A DNA stretch of 64,000 nucleotides from Alistipes senegalensis JC50 (GTDB taxonomy: Bacteria > Bacteroidota > Bacteroidia > Bacteroidales > Rikenellaceae), in assembly GCF_025145645.1 (NCBI RefSeq), contig NZ_CP102252.1, positions 2,294,001 to 2,358,000 on the forward strand, read 5' to 3'. Made by a program: the position numbers and the translations under genes. The notes below the pieces were generated by a model, which saw only the letters and a list, made by a program, of their open reading frames with translations, ran no database searches and was not told the DNA's origin. Of the stretch, positions 1 through 8,862 are shown one piece after another (the stretch's first letter is position 1; the number at the start of each line of letters is the position of its first letter).

Positions 1-121
1 TGCCCCCCCCCTCCCTCTGCATCGGAAAGCTCTGCTTTTTGTGTCTGTCATGGAAATTTCATCGGCTTCGGTTTGTCCGGTCCCATTTTTTTCATACCTT
101 TATTCTCGCTTTTTCGCAACA
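1..121. other. Upstream region of the ECF sigma gene, with a C9 tract
   Basis: The window opens with a run of nine C (3-11). A GTG-initiated extension of the sigma factor frame would begin at 41, but its residues (serine, phenylalanine and proline rich) do not resemble a sigma factor. I therefore treat this stretch as non-coding leader. I see no perfect TAnnTTTG promoter motif here. Confidence 0.5.
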
Positions 122-706
122 ATGGACGCAACGAAGATACATGCATTGGGGACCGGAGACCGGGAGCTTTTCGACAGCCTGATACAGGAGTATTATCCCC
201 GGCTGATGGGGTATGCCTGTATTCTGCTCGATGACGAAGCTGCCCGCGATGTCGTGCAGGATGTCTTTCTATACGTTTGGGAACATCGTTCCCGATTGAC
301 TTTTTCATCCGGGATTCAGACCTATCTTTTCCGGGCATGCCATTCCCGCATGCTGAACAGCCTCAAGCGCAGCAAAAATTTCGCGGGAGGCGGTTCGCTG
401 GATGCGCTCGCGCAGAGCGAGGCCGAGTGGCTCCGGGCCAATAACGACGATATAGTCCGTACGCTCTGCAACAAGGAGCTGCTCGAACGGGTGCTCGGCA
501 TCATCGAGGAGCTGCCGGACAAGCGGCGGGAGGTTTTCCGGCTCTCATTTTTGCACGACATGTCGAACGCCGAGATCGCCGAACTGCTCGGGATGCCGCG
601 TCGCACGGTCGAAGGGCATCTTTACTTGGCGCTGAAGTTCCTGCGGGGCCGGATTTCCGCCGAAGAATTGTTCGCTTTGATGTTGGCATCGATTCCCATG
701 ATCTGA
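122..706 (+). CDS. RNA polymerase ECF-type sigma factor (FecI/SigX-like)
   Basis: A sigma-70 family factor of the extracytoplasmic-function type, 194 aa. It should redirect RNA polymerase to the SusC/SusD genes downstream once its anti-sigma partner is signalled. Region 2 is visible in the first half (FDSLIQEYYPRLMGYACILL, then the DxxQDVFLYVWE element). Region 4 is visible near the C-terminus (LPDKRREVFRLSFLHDMSNAEIAELLG, a helix-turn-helix). I chose the ATG at 122 because the residues encoded before it have no family similarity and 194 aa is a normal length. The neighbouring FecR gene follows after 84 bp, the standard sigma/anti-sigma order in Bacteroidota. Function is certain at family level; the inducing ligand is unknown. 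Confidence 0.93.
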   Translation: MDATKIHALGTGDRELFDSLIQEYYPRLMGYACILLDDEAARDVVQDVFLYVWEHRSRLTFSSGIQTYLFRACHSRMLNSLKRSKNFAGGGSLDALAQSEAEWLRANNDDIVRTLCNKELLERVLGIIEELPDKRREVFRLSFLHDMSNAEIAELLGMPRRTVEGHLYLALKFLRGRISAEELFALMLASIPMI

Positions 707-790
707 GTTTTTTCAACGGATTTTCAAATAAATCCAGGATCGGCTGCGTAAATTCCGGTTCTGGATTGTTTATTCAGTAAAACGGCAACG

Positions 791-1768
791 ATGAAAACGA
801 TCAGCCCTCAGAAAATTGTCGATTATCTCGACCGCCGCTGTGACGGACAGACCCGCAGTATGGTCGAGGAGTGGATGGCGCGAAGCGAGGAGAACCGGAA
901 CGAGTTCTTTCGGATCAAACAGCTTTGGGCTTTGAAGAACACCTATAAACATGCTTCGGTCCCCGAGGTCGAAGGGGCTGTCCGCAGGATAAACCAGCAG
1001 TTGGACCAGCGCCGGCGTATCCGGCGGTTGCAGTATCTGGCCCGCACGGCGGTCGCCGCAGCGCTGCTTTTCGGGGCGGTACTGGCCGGGATCGGGATTG
1101 ACAGATACCGGGAGCGTTTCGAGTGGCATACGATCGCCAATACGGTTCCGGGCGAGGTGCTCGACTTCGTGCTGGACGACGGCACCCGGGTTTATCTGAA
1201 CCGGGGCGGGGAGCTCTCGTTCCGGGAGGATTTCGGCGCGCGCCGCCGCCGGGTGAAACTCTCCGGAGAGGCTTTTTTCGATGTCAAGTCCGATCCGGTC
1301 CATCCTTTCGTGGTCGAGACCCGGGGTGTACATATCCGGGTGCTGGGCACTTCGTTCAATGTCAAGGCGGGCGAGCGGATCGAAGCGACGCTCGAAAAGG
1401 GGCGCATCGCGCTCGAAAGCGCCTCGGGCGAGGAGCTGGCCACGCTGCGCCCGGGACAGCAGGCCGTGGTGGACGCCCGGAGCCGGCGTCTGCTGTCGGT
1501 CAGCGAGGTGCAGACGGGGAAATACACGGCCTGGCACTACAACCACAAGGTCTACGAATGTATCTCTTTCAGCGAGATCGTCGGCCTGATCGAGGAGCGT
1601 TACGACGTGTCGGTCATCTATGACCCCTCGTCGTTCGACGATACGGCCTACCGCCTGGTCGTGGGCAACAACGAACCGCTCGGACAGATGCTCGATATAC
1701 TGAATCTGATCGTACCGATCGAATACACCGTTCAGGACCGGCGCGTCCTGATCAAACGCAAACGCTGA
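791..1768 (+). CDS. FecR-family anti-sigma factor
   Basis: An inner-membrane anti-sigma factor of 325 aa. It holds the upstream ECF sigma factor and passes on a signal from the STN domain of the partner outer-membrane transporter. The N-terminal cytoplasmic part runs to about residue 84, one membrane segment spans about 86-104 (AVAAALLFGAVLAGIGI), the FecR domain covers about 125-220 (the GTRVYLNRGGELSF and GTSFNV blocks are typical), and a DUF4974-like STN-interacting domain covers about 255-320. The next gene is the STN-bearing SusC, which completes a trans-envelope signalling chain. Length and domain order are standard for the family. Confidence 0.93.
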   Translation: MKTISPQKIVDYLDRRCDGQTRSMVEEWMARSEENRNEFFRIKQLWALKNTYKHASVPEVEGAVRRINQQLDQRRRIRRLQYLARTAVAAALLFGAVLAGIGIDRYRERFEWHTIANTVPGEVLDFVLDDGTRVYLNRGGELSFREDFGARRRRVKLSGEAFFDVKSDPVHPFVVETRGVHIRVLGTSFNVKAGERIEATLEKGRIALESASGEELATLRPGQQAVVDARSRRLLSVSEVQTGKYTAWHYNHKVYECISFSEIVGLIEERYDVSVIYDPSSFDDTAYRLVVGNNEPLGQMLDILNLIVPIEYTVQDRRVLIKRKR

Positions 1769-1909
1769 CCCGGAAGAAATCGCGCGACCGATGATAATTT
1801 TTGAAGAAACCCAAACGGAAATGCCTATGACGACAGCCTGACTTGTACCGCGGGAGAGATCCCGACCGTCTCATCCGAAATCCAATCTTAAACCTTAAAA
1901 TCTCACTAT

Positions 1910-4900
1910 ATGAATTACATTCCGAACGTCGCCCGCAAGGGCGCGGCGGGTACGCTGTTGCCTGTTCGAAACGGTGTCGGGAGGCTGCGGACAGTGCTGG
2001 CGGCGGCGCTGCTCCTGCTTGTGATCCTCCCGGCGTCGGCTCAGCGGATCGTCGTGAACGTCACGGCGAAAAAGCAGACGCTCGCCGACATCCTGCCGCA
2101 AATCTCGAAACAAACCGGCATTGAATTTTCGTATGCGCTCGAATTGGTCAAAACGCGCTCGAACGCTGCCGGGCGACTCGAAGGAGACGTCAAGGACGTT
2201 CTCGGCCGGATTCTCGCCGGCACCGGCATCGACTACCGGATGCAGGGTTCCAACCGGATCTTTCTGAGCCGCAAGGCCGGCCCCGGGCCCGAATCCCCGG
2301 CGGCTCCCGGGAAATACCGCCTGACCGGAACCGTCCGCGACGGGCAGGGACAGCCGCTTGTCGGCGTGACCGTCATCGTGGGCGGCACGGACGGCACGGC
2401 CACCGGTTCCGACGGTTCCTATTCGCTGATGGTCGCTCCCGATGCGACGCTCACGTTCCGCTATATCGGTTACGGGAGTGTCACGGAGGCTGTCAACAAC
2501 CGTTCGCAGATCGACGTGGTGATGAAAGACCAGTCCACCGAACTGGAGGAGCTGGTCGTCGTGGGGTATCGTACCGTGAAAAAGCTCTCGCTCACCGGAT
2601 CGGTGGCCTCCGTGGACATCAAGCGCAAGGAGAACCAGCCCATCACCAATTCTACGCAGATGCTCTACAACACGCCGGGTATCTGGGTCAACCAGGGCGG
2701 TTCGCAGCCTGGCCGCGACAACGCCACGATCTCGATCCGAGGCGTCAACTCGCTGAACTCCACGGGCGGCGCACCGCTGGTGCTGCTGGACGGCGTGGAA
2801 TACGACTTCTCGGAGATAGACCCTTCGACCATCGAGTCGATCTCGGTGCTGAAAGACGTGTCGGCCGCCATCTACGGCCTGAAAGCGGCCAACGGCGTGA
2901 TCCTTGTGACCTCGAAGAAGGGTTCCAAAGGGCGTCCCCGCATCGAGTACAAGGGCAAGTACGGCGTGCAGCGGGCCACCTATCTTCCGGACGTGGTCAC
3001 CGATCCGATCCTCTACATGCGGCTGCGCAATCTGGCCGAGATTAATTCCGGCATCAGTCCCGGCGCCGTGTCGTACAGCAACGGCCAGATACTCGAATAT
3101 ATGGAGGGCATGAAGACGGACCGGTCGGTCTATCCCGCGTCGGACTGGTTCGACATCTGCCTCGAAGACGGCTACGTGCAGCAGCACAGCGTGCGCCTTT
3201 CGGGCGGCACCGACGCCGTGACCTATTCGATGGGCTTCGGCTACACCGATCAGAAGGGTGTCCTCATCGACAACGACGACGCCCAGCGTTATGCTTTCGA
3301 CCTGAAGCTCAACGCGCGGGTGTGCGACGCGCTCAACGTCAGCGGAACGTTCCAGGGCAACCTGCGGACCTTCGACGAGGTGGGGTATTCGACGGGGACC
3401 GTGCTGAATACCATCATGCGCGGTCTGCCGATCTTCTCGGACTACCACCGCAACGGCCTTTACGGTTCGACGTGGCTCTTCACTCCGGGACGCAACAACA
3501 TCGAGAATCCGCGCATGGAGGTCGAGCAGGGCTTTGTCTACCGGAATTACCAGGAGCTGCTCGCCACGATCAATGCCGACCTGCGGCTGGCCCCGCATCT
3601 GAAATATTATGTGACGGTCGGATTCCGCAAGACGGACCATTACAGCAAGAACTTCATTCCGCAGATGTACACGGTCAATCCCAAGACGGGCGATACGAAG
3701 AAGTTCAATTCGGCGGCCCCGCGCTTGAAGGACTGGGATGCCGTCGCTGCGCAGTACACCGTCTCCCACCGCCTCGTCTGGGAGAACGATTACGACCGTC
3801 ACAACATCCATGTCATGCTGGGACAGGACTGGCAGCACAACGACAGCCGGAATTTCCAAGCCTACAACTACGGGTTCAACGACAATACGCTGACCGAATT
3901 CGAGGCGCTCACGAACCAGACCAACGCACAGGCTACCGGCAGTTCGTGGATGAAGCGCATGATCTCGGTCTACGGGCGTCTGGCCTACACCTACGACGAC
4001 CGCTACATGATCGAGGGCACGCTCCGCTATGACGGTTCGAGCAACCTTTCGCGGGACAACCGCTGGCACATGTTCCCGTCGGTCATGGTGGCGTGGAACC
4101 TCAGCCGGGAGAAATTCTTCGCGGTGAAGCAGATCGACCTGCTCAAACTGCGCGCCTCCTACGGCGTGATGGGCAGCGAGTCCGTGAGTCCGTACAGCTA
4201 TCAGATGACCTACGACGCCATCGACCAGAACTATTCGTTCGGGGGAACTCCCGCGGCCGGATTCGCCGTGACGCAGCTCACCGACCGCATGCTGGGGTGG
4301 GAGAAGACCCGTTCGTACAACGTGGGTCTGGATTTCGCGGCCTTCAACAGCCGGCTGACTCTCGACGCGGACTATTTCCACAAGGAGACCTTCGACATCA
4401 TCATGACCCGCACGATCCCGTCGCACGTCGGCGGCCTCAGCGGTCCCAAGAGCAATGTCGGCACGGTGCTCAACAAGGGTTTCGAGCTTTCGGGCGCCTG
4501 GCGCGACCGGGTCAAGAACTTTTCTTACGGGGTGAACGGTTCGGTGAGTTTCGTCCGCAACCGCGTGAAGTCGCTCGACGGCGGGCAGATTCTGGCCAAC
4601 AGCAATACGCTCATCACCCGCGAGGGCTATCCGATCCGCTCGTTCTATGTCTATGAGGCCGACGGTTACTACCAGTCGCAGGAGGAGATCGACAATGCGG
4701 CGGTCGTTTACGGCGACCGTACGAAACTCCGGCCGGGGTATCTCAAGTACAAGAATAATTGCGACGACGACGTGATCGACGACAAGGACAAGATCGTCGT
4801 CGGCAACACCATCCCCGAGGTGACCTATTCGTTCGGCGTGCACATGGGTTGGAAGGGGCTTTCGCTCGAAGCGCAGTTTCAGGGCGTGGGCGAGGTGTAT

Positions 4901-5296
4901 ACCTATCCGAGGGCGAATCTCGCGGTGCCGTTCAACAACGGCGCCGGCGTGACCCGGGACTGGGCCACCGATTCGTGGACCGAGAGCAACCGCCATTCGA
5001 AACTGCCGCTGCTGACCACCTACACCGACGCTCCGGAGAACTTCATCCCCTCGACCAAATGGCTCCGCAACGCCTCCAACCTGCGGATGAAGAACATCCA
5101 GCTGACCTACGACTTCCCCAAACGGCTGCTGAGGCCGCTGCGGATCGAGGCGTTGCAGATCTATGTCAGCGGCCAGAACCTTTGGACGATCTCCGATTTC
5201 GATCTTTGGGACCCGGAGATCACCACCACCCGCACGGACCTCTACGAATACCCCAATCTGAAGACCGTTTCGATCGGTCTGAACCTGAGTTTCTAA
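1910..5296 (+). CDS. SusC/RagA-family TonB-linked outer membrane transporter with STN signalling domain
   Basis: A TonB-dependent importer of 1128 aa. A signal peptide ends near residue 44. An STN (secretin/TonB short N-terminal) domain spans about 48-121, which is the part that talks to FecR. A carboxypeptidase-D-like barrel covers about 136-215 (LTGTVRDGQGQPLVGVTV). The SusC plug follows, with the family hallmark KLSLTGSVASVD and a VLKDVSAAIYGLKAANGVI block, and then the beta-barrel ending in the aromatic C-terminus GLNLSF. The STN domain is missing from most SusC proteins but expected for those under ECF/FecR control. The substrate cannot be read from sequence; no glycoside hydrolase gene is present nearby to suggest one. 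Confidence 0.95.
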   Translation: MNYIPNVARKGAAGTLLPVRNGVGRLRTVLAAALLLLVILPASAQRIVVNVTAKKQTLADILPQISKQTGIEFSYALELVKTRSNAAGRLEGDVKDVLGRILAGTGIDYRMQGSNRIFLSRKAGPGPESPAAPGKYRLTGTVRDGQGQPLVGVTVIVGGTDGTATGSDGSYSLMVAPDATLTFRYIGYGSVTEAVNNRSQIDVVMKDQSTELEELVVVGYRTVKKLSLTGSVASVDIKRKENQPITNSTQMLYNTPGIWVNQGGSQPGRDNATISIRGVNSLNSTGGAPLVLLDGVEYDFSEIDPSTIESISVLKDVSAAIYGLKAANGVILVTSKKGSKGRPRIEYKGKYGVQRATYLPDVVTDPILYMRLRNLAEINSGISPGAVSYSNGQILEYMEGMKTDRSVYPASDWFDICLEDGYVQQHSVRLSGGTDAVTYSMGFGYTDQKGVLIDNDDAQRYAFDLKLNARVCDALNVSGTFQGNLRTFDEVGYSTGTVLNTIMRGLPIFSDYHRNGLYGSTWLFTPGRNNIENPRMEVEQGFVYRNYQELLATINADLRLAPHLKYYVTVGFRKTDHYSKNFIPQMYTVNPKTGDTKKFNSAAPRLKDWDAVAAQYTVSHRLVWENDYDRHNIHVMLGQDWQHNDSRNFQAYNYGFNDNTLTEFEALTNQTNAQATGSSWMKRMISVYGRLAYTYDDRYMIEGTLRYDGSSNLSRDNRWHMFPSVMVAWNLSREKFFAVKQIDLLKLRASYGVMGSESVSPYSYQMTYDAIDQNYSFGGTPAAGFAVTQLTDRMLGWEKTRSYNVGLDFAAFNSRLTLDADYFHKETFDIIMTRTIPSHVGGLSGPKSNVGTVLNKGFELSGAWRDRVKNFSYGVNGSVSFVRNRVKSLDGGQILANSNTLITREGYPIRSFYVYEADGYYQSQEEIDNAAVVYGDRTKLRPGYLKYKNNCDDDVIDDKDKIVVGNTIPEVTYSFGVHMGWKGLSLEAQFQGVGEVYTYPRANLAVPFNNGAGVTRDWATDSWTESNRHSKLPLLTTYTDAPENFIPSTKWLRNASNLRMKNIQLTYDFPKRLLRPLRIEALQIYVSGQNLWTISDFDLWDPEITTTRTDLYEYPNLKTVSIGLNLSF

Positions 5297-5313
5297 CGAC
5301 AAAAAGCTGGAAA

Positions 5314-6906
5314 ATGAAAAAGATCATATACTTCGGGCTGAGCCTGCTGCTGTCCGCTGCGGCCGTCTCGTGTTCGATGGACTTCGAGCCGACGGGCGCT
5401 TACAGCGACAAGACCTTCTGGTACAGCGCCAAAAACGCGGAGAGCGGACTGACGGGCTGTTATCTCCCGCTGCGCAACGGCAGCATGTTCGGCGGGATGG
5501 CCATCGTCATGGAGGAGTGCGCGACGCCCAACGCCTACAACTATGCCAATACGCTCAACTGGAACGATCTCGCCAAGGGCAGCCACACGGCCGACGGAAG
5601 CATCTTTGCCGGCCGCTGGAAGGATGCCTACACCGGCATAGGCCGTTGCAACATGTTGCTTCAGCATATCGGCCTCAACAAGGAGCTTTCGGCCGAAGCC
5701 GTCACCCAGATGAAGGCGCAGGCGCGTTTCCTCCGCGCCCTTTACTATTCGGTGCTGACGACCTATTACTACAAGGCGCCGCTGATCGTCGATTCTCCCG
5801 ACATCTCGCAGGTCGGACGCACGCGCACCGACCGGGCGGAGATGATCCGCTTCATCGTCGATGAACTGGGGGACATTGCGAAGATTCTGCCCCGCACGTA
5901 TACGGCCAAGAGCGATCAGGGACGTCCCACCGCAGGCGCCGCATTGGCGCTTCGCGCCCGGGTGCTCAATTTCGAGGCCAGCGCCCTGTGCAATCCCGGG
6001 CACGAGACGAAGCCCTGGGAGGAGGCCGCCGATGCCGCGTGGAAAGTCATGGAACTGGGCGTCTATTCGCTTTATCAGGACGGCTATGCGAAACTTTTCA
6101 CCGAGGCGGCCGAGCATTCTTCGGAGTCGATTTTCAACGTCGAGGCCGTCGCCAATCCCCTCGGGCTGGGACACAGCACGGACATCGTGATGCGCCAGTA
6201 CAACAGCGCGGCCCCGCTCCGGAATTTCATCGACAGCTATTGGATGAAGGACGGCAAGCCCCGCGAAGAGTCCGCCTATGCCGATTCCGAAGAGTATGCC
6301 GACCTCGATCCGCGATTTGCGCAGACGATCGTCTATCCCGGATCGACCTGGATGGGCGAGACCGTGAAAACGGACAATACCAACGTCCGCTTTACCAACA
6401 AGCAGACCGGGTTCATCTATAAGAAATACACGGTGTACACCGAAAAGGTCCCGGGCGATCAGGAACTGAACCTGGGCGAGAACTGCTCGCCGACGAACAT
6501 CATGCTGCTGCGCTATGCCGACATACTGCTGATGTACGCCGAGGCCAAGAACGAGCTGGGCGAGATGACCGAGGAGATCTGGAACCGGACGGTGAAGGCC
6601 ATCCGCCAGCGTGCGGGATTCACCACCTCCTCCGCATGGGCCTATCCGGGCGGCGATGCCGACGAGATACGCCGTCAGATACGCTATGAACGCCGCATCG
6701 AGCTGGCGGGCGAGGGCACCTATTACAACGACCTGCGCCGTTGGCGCGAAGCCGAGAACGCGATGAACAACCTCAGTATCTACAAGAGCGACGGCACGCT
6801 GATCGGTACGCGCAATTTCAACAAGGAACGGGATTACTGGTGGCCCGTGCCGTCGAGCCAGCTCGAAATAGCCCCGACGCTGCGGCCCAACAATCCCGGC
6901 TGGTAG
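5314..6906 (+). CDS. SusD/RagB-family nutrient-binding outer membrane lipoprotein
   Basis: The surface lipoprotein that forms a lid over the SusC channel and binds its substrate. It is 530 aa. The ATG at 5314 begins a lipoprotein signal peptide with the lipobox cysteine at residue 20 (AAAVSCSMDFEP). The frame stays open upstream into susC sequence, but 5314 is the only start that gives a signal peptide. The SusD C-terminal block is clear (QIRYERRIELAGEGTYYNDL, then the RDYWWPVPSSQLE end). It lies 17 bp behind susC and is surely co-transcribed. The ligand is unknown. Confidence 0.94.
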   Translation: MKKIIYFGLSLLLSAAAVSCSMDFEPTGAYSDKTFWYSAKNAESGLTGCYLPLRNGSMFGGMAIVMEECATPNAYNYANTLNWNDLAKGSHTADGSIFAGRWKDAYTGIGRCNMLLQHIGLNKELSAEAVTQMKAQARFLRALYYSVLTTYYYKAPLIVDSPDISQVGRTRTDRAEMIRFIVDELGDIAKILPRTYTAKSDQGRPTAGAALALRARVLNFEASALCNPGHETKPWEEAADAAWKVMELGVYSLYQDGYAKLFTEAAEHSSESIFNVEAVANPLGLGHSTDIVMRQYNSAAPLRNFIDSYWMKDGKPREESAYADSEEYADLDPRFAQTIVYPGSTWMGETVKTDNTNVRFTNKQTGFIYKKYTVYTEKVPGDQELNLGENCSPTNIMLLRYADILLMYAEAKNELGEMTEEIWNRTVKAIRQRAGFTTSSAWAYPGGDADEIRRQIRYERRIELAGEGTYYNDLRRWREAENAMNNLSIYKSDGTLIGTRNFNKERDYWWPVPSSQLEIAPTLRPNNPGW

Positions 6907-6933
6907 TCGAGTAATTCCTAAAAACGTACAACC

Positions 6934-7938
6934 ATGACATACAATCACAGATTTTCGAAATTCTTTATCGGCGTGTGCGCGGCCGTCGCGTTATGTGCGG
7001 CCTGCGAGGACGACGACCGGCCGATCATTCCCCTGCCGCCGCTCGATCCGCCCGCATCGGCCGGCGATAAGGTGATCGCACTCGTCGAACAGAACCCGAG
7101 CCGTGTCGCTCTCGTCGATCGTGCGAGCGGCGAAATGCTTTGGTCGTGGACTCCCGCCGATTCGGACCTGACGGCCGCCGAGCAGGCTTGGTTCGAGCTG
7201 CCCGACGAGGTCAAGCCGATCTATGACTGCGAGTATCTGCTCGTCACGGCGACCCGGGGCGGTGTGGCGATCATCCGCATCGAGGACAAACGGGTGATGT
7301 TCTACGCCTGTCCGAAGGGCCAGCCCCATTCGGCCGAACTGCTGCCCGACGGCAATGTCGTCGTGGCCTCCTCGACCGACGGCACGGCCGACGGCGACAA
7401 GCTGCGCCTTTATGAGGTCGATTTCACGAAGCGGTTCGCCTCCGAACCTGCGGCGGTCTATCCGCTGAATTTCGGCCATAACGCCGTCTGGGACCGCACG
7501 AACGAACTGCTGTGGGCCACGGCCGGCGATGTGCTCCATGCTTACCGCTACATCCGGACCGACGGCAGGCCGGCGCTGGCGTTGCAGGAGACCTATCCGC
7601 TTCCCGACGGGCAGAAGGACGCTCACGACCTCTTCCCGGTGCACGGGCTCAACCAGCTTTGGCTCACCACACCCAATGCGATCTGGAAATTCAATGTCTC
7701 CACCAAGGAGTTCGCCCGTTTCAATGCCAGCGCGACGGTCAACGTCAAGTGCGTGTCGTCGGGCCCGGCCGACTACGAGACGATCTTGCTTTATCCGACG
7801 CAAAGCTACTGGTCGGACAAGCTGATCGACACCGGCGGCCGCAGCGTTTACCAGCGCGACGGCGCCCAGATCTACAAGGGCCGCTGGATGCTTGCCAATA
7901 CGTTCAGCTATCCCGAAAATCACCGACCTGAAATCTGA
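6934..7938 (+). CDS. DUF6528-like beta-propeller lipoprotein
   Basis: A predicted exported lipoprotein of 334 aa with the lipobox cysteine at residue 24 (ALCAACEDDD). The body has repeated short blocks typical of PQQ-like propellers (RVALVDRASGEMLWSW; GHNAVWDRTNELLWATAGDVLHAYRY; LTTPNAIWKFN). It resembles the DUF6528 proteins found in Bacteroidota carbohydrate loci, which have no proven reaction. It follows susD by 27 bp and precedes the TIM-barrel lipoprotein by 7 bp, so it belongs to the same operon. A role in binding or cleaving the imported glycoside is inference. The DUF assignment is from memory and should be treated as probable. Confidence 0.7.
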   Translation: MTYNHRFSKFFIGVCAAVALCAACEDDDRPIIPLPPLDPPASAGDKVIALVEQNPSRVALVDRASGEMLWSWTPADSDLTAAEQAWFELPDEVKPIYDCEYLLVTATRGGVAIIRIEDKRVMFYACPKGQPHSAELLPDGNVVVASSTDGTADGDKLRLYEVDFTKRFASEPAAVYPLNFGHNAVWDRTNELLWATAGDVLHAYRYIRTDGRPALALQETYPLPDGQKDAHDLFPVHGLNQLWLTTPNAIWKFNVSTKEFARFNASATVNVKCVSSGPADYETILLYPTQSYWSDKLIDTGGRSVYQRDGAQIYKGRWMLANTFSYPENHRPEI

Positions 7939-7945
7939 CAGACTT

Positions 7946-8848
7946 ATGAAAAACATCGTAAAATGGATCGTACCCCTGCTCCTGGCCGCCGTGGCGGCGG
8001 GATGCGGAACGGAGCGCCGCAGTGCGCTCGAAGCCTATCGCAGCTGGCCCAAGGGGCTGTCGGTATCGCTGACCATGCCGGCTGACAAATTGCAGCAGGT
8101 CAAAGAGGCCGGGTTCGGCCATGTGGAGGTGACGCTCAATTCGCTGCGCGGGAAATCCACGGAGGAGCGGCTCGCGGCCATCGAGCGTTTCCGCGTCGAT
8201 GCCGGGCGGGTCGGACTGACCGTCTGGTCCGTGCATCTTCCGTTCGGCCGCGCCTGGGACATCAGTTCGCCGAACGATTCGCTGCGCACGGCGGTCGTGG
8301 AGCAGATCGCCTGGTTCATCGGCGCCGTACAGGCGCTCGGACCCCGGAAAATGGTTCTGCATCCCAGCGCGGAACCGATCGCCGACTCGCTGCGCGCCGT
8401 TCATTTCGAGAACAGCGTGAATTCGATCAACGCGCTGGCCGAGGCGGCCCGCGGTACCGGCGCCCAGCTGCTGGTCGAGGACCTGCCGCGGACCTGTCTC
8501 TGCAACACCTCGGACGAAATGCTGGCCTTGTTCGGGCGGTTGGACCCTTCGGTCGGCATCTGTTTCGACACCAATCATTTGTTGCAGGAGACTCCCGAGG
8601 CTTTCGCCCGGGCCGTGGGCGACCGCATCGCCAGCCTCCACGTGTCGGACTACGATGCCGTGGATGAAAAGCACTGGGTCATGGGCAAGGGCGTGATCGA
8701 CTGGCCCGCAGTGATCGAGGCCATCGCCTCGACGGGCTACGACGGCGTATTCATGTTCGAAGTCGGAGGTTACGATAGCTTCGGACAGGTGGCCGACACC
8801 TGGCGGGCCGTGGAGCGGCGCCTCGAAGAGATTGAAAACCGAAAATAA
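7946..8848 (+). CDS. Secreted sugar-phosphate isomerase/epimerase-like TIM-barrel lipoprotein
   Basis: A protein of 300 aa of the xylose isomerase-like TIM-barrel (AP endonuclease 2) fold. The start at 7946 gives a lipoprotein signal with cysteine at residue 20 (AAVAAGCGTERR); a longer frame from 7892 overlaps the previous gene and lacks a signal. Candidate metal-binding blocks are LLVEDLPR, ICFDTNHLL, SLHVSDYD and FMFEVGG. These supply the Glu/Asp/His residues that normally bind a divalent metal in this fold. Members of this fold act on free sugars, keto-sugars or inositols; the lipid anchor implies action in the periplasm or at the surface. The exact reaction is unknown. Confidence 0.83.
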   Translation: MKNIVKWIVPLLLAAVAAGCGTERRSALEAYRSWPKGLSVSLTMPADKLQQVKEAGFGHVEVTLNSLRGKSTEERLAAIERFRVDAGRVGLTVWSVHLPFGRAWDISSPNDSLRTAVVEQIAWFIGAVQALGPRKMVLHPSAEPIADSLRAVHFENSVNSINALAEAARGTGAQLLVEDLPRTCLCNTSDEMLALFGRLDPSVGICFDTNHLLQETPEAFARAVGDRIASLHVSDYDAVDEKHWVMGKGVIDWPAVIEAIASTGYDGVFMFEVGGYDSFGQVADTWRAVERRLEEIENRK

Positions 8849-8862
8849 AAACCTGCGATACG

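Noticed and set aside
41..121. GTG start that would lengthen the ECF sigma factor by 27 residues
   Set aside because: The extra residues do not fit the family, and the ATG at 122 gives a normal length.
1851..1868. Small CGGGA/TCCCG hairpin before the first susC
   Set aside because: A short 5-bp stem without a T-run or a related copy; likely chance in GC-rich sequence.
1895..5302. Very long open frames antisense to real genes (for example over both susC genes, prfC-nadB, susD and the RND gene)
   Set aside because: They mirror real genes in a fixed frame relation, have Arg/His/Val-rich low-complexity translations and no domains. They result from high-GC codon bias.
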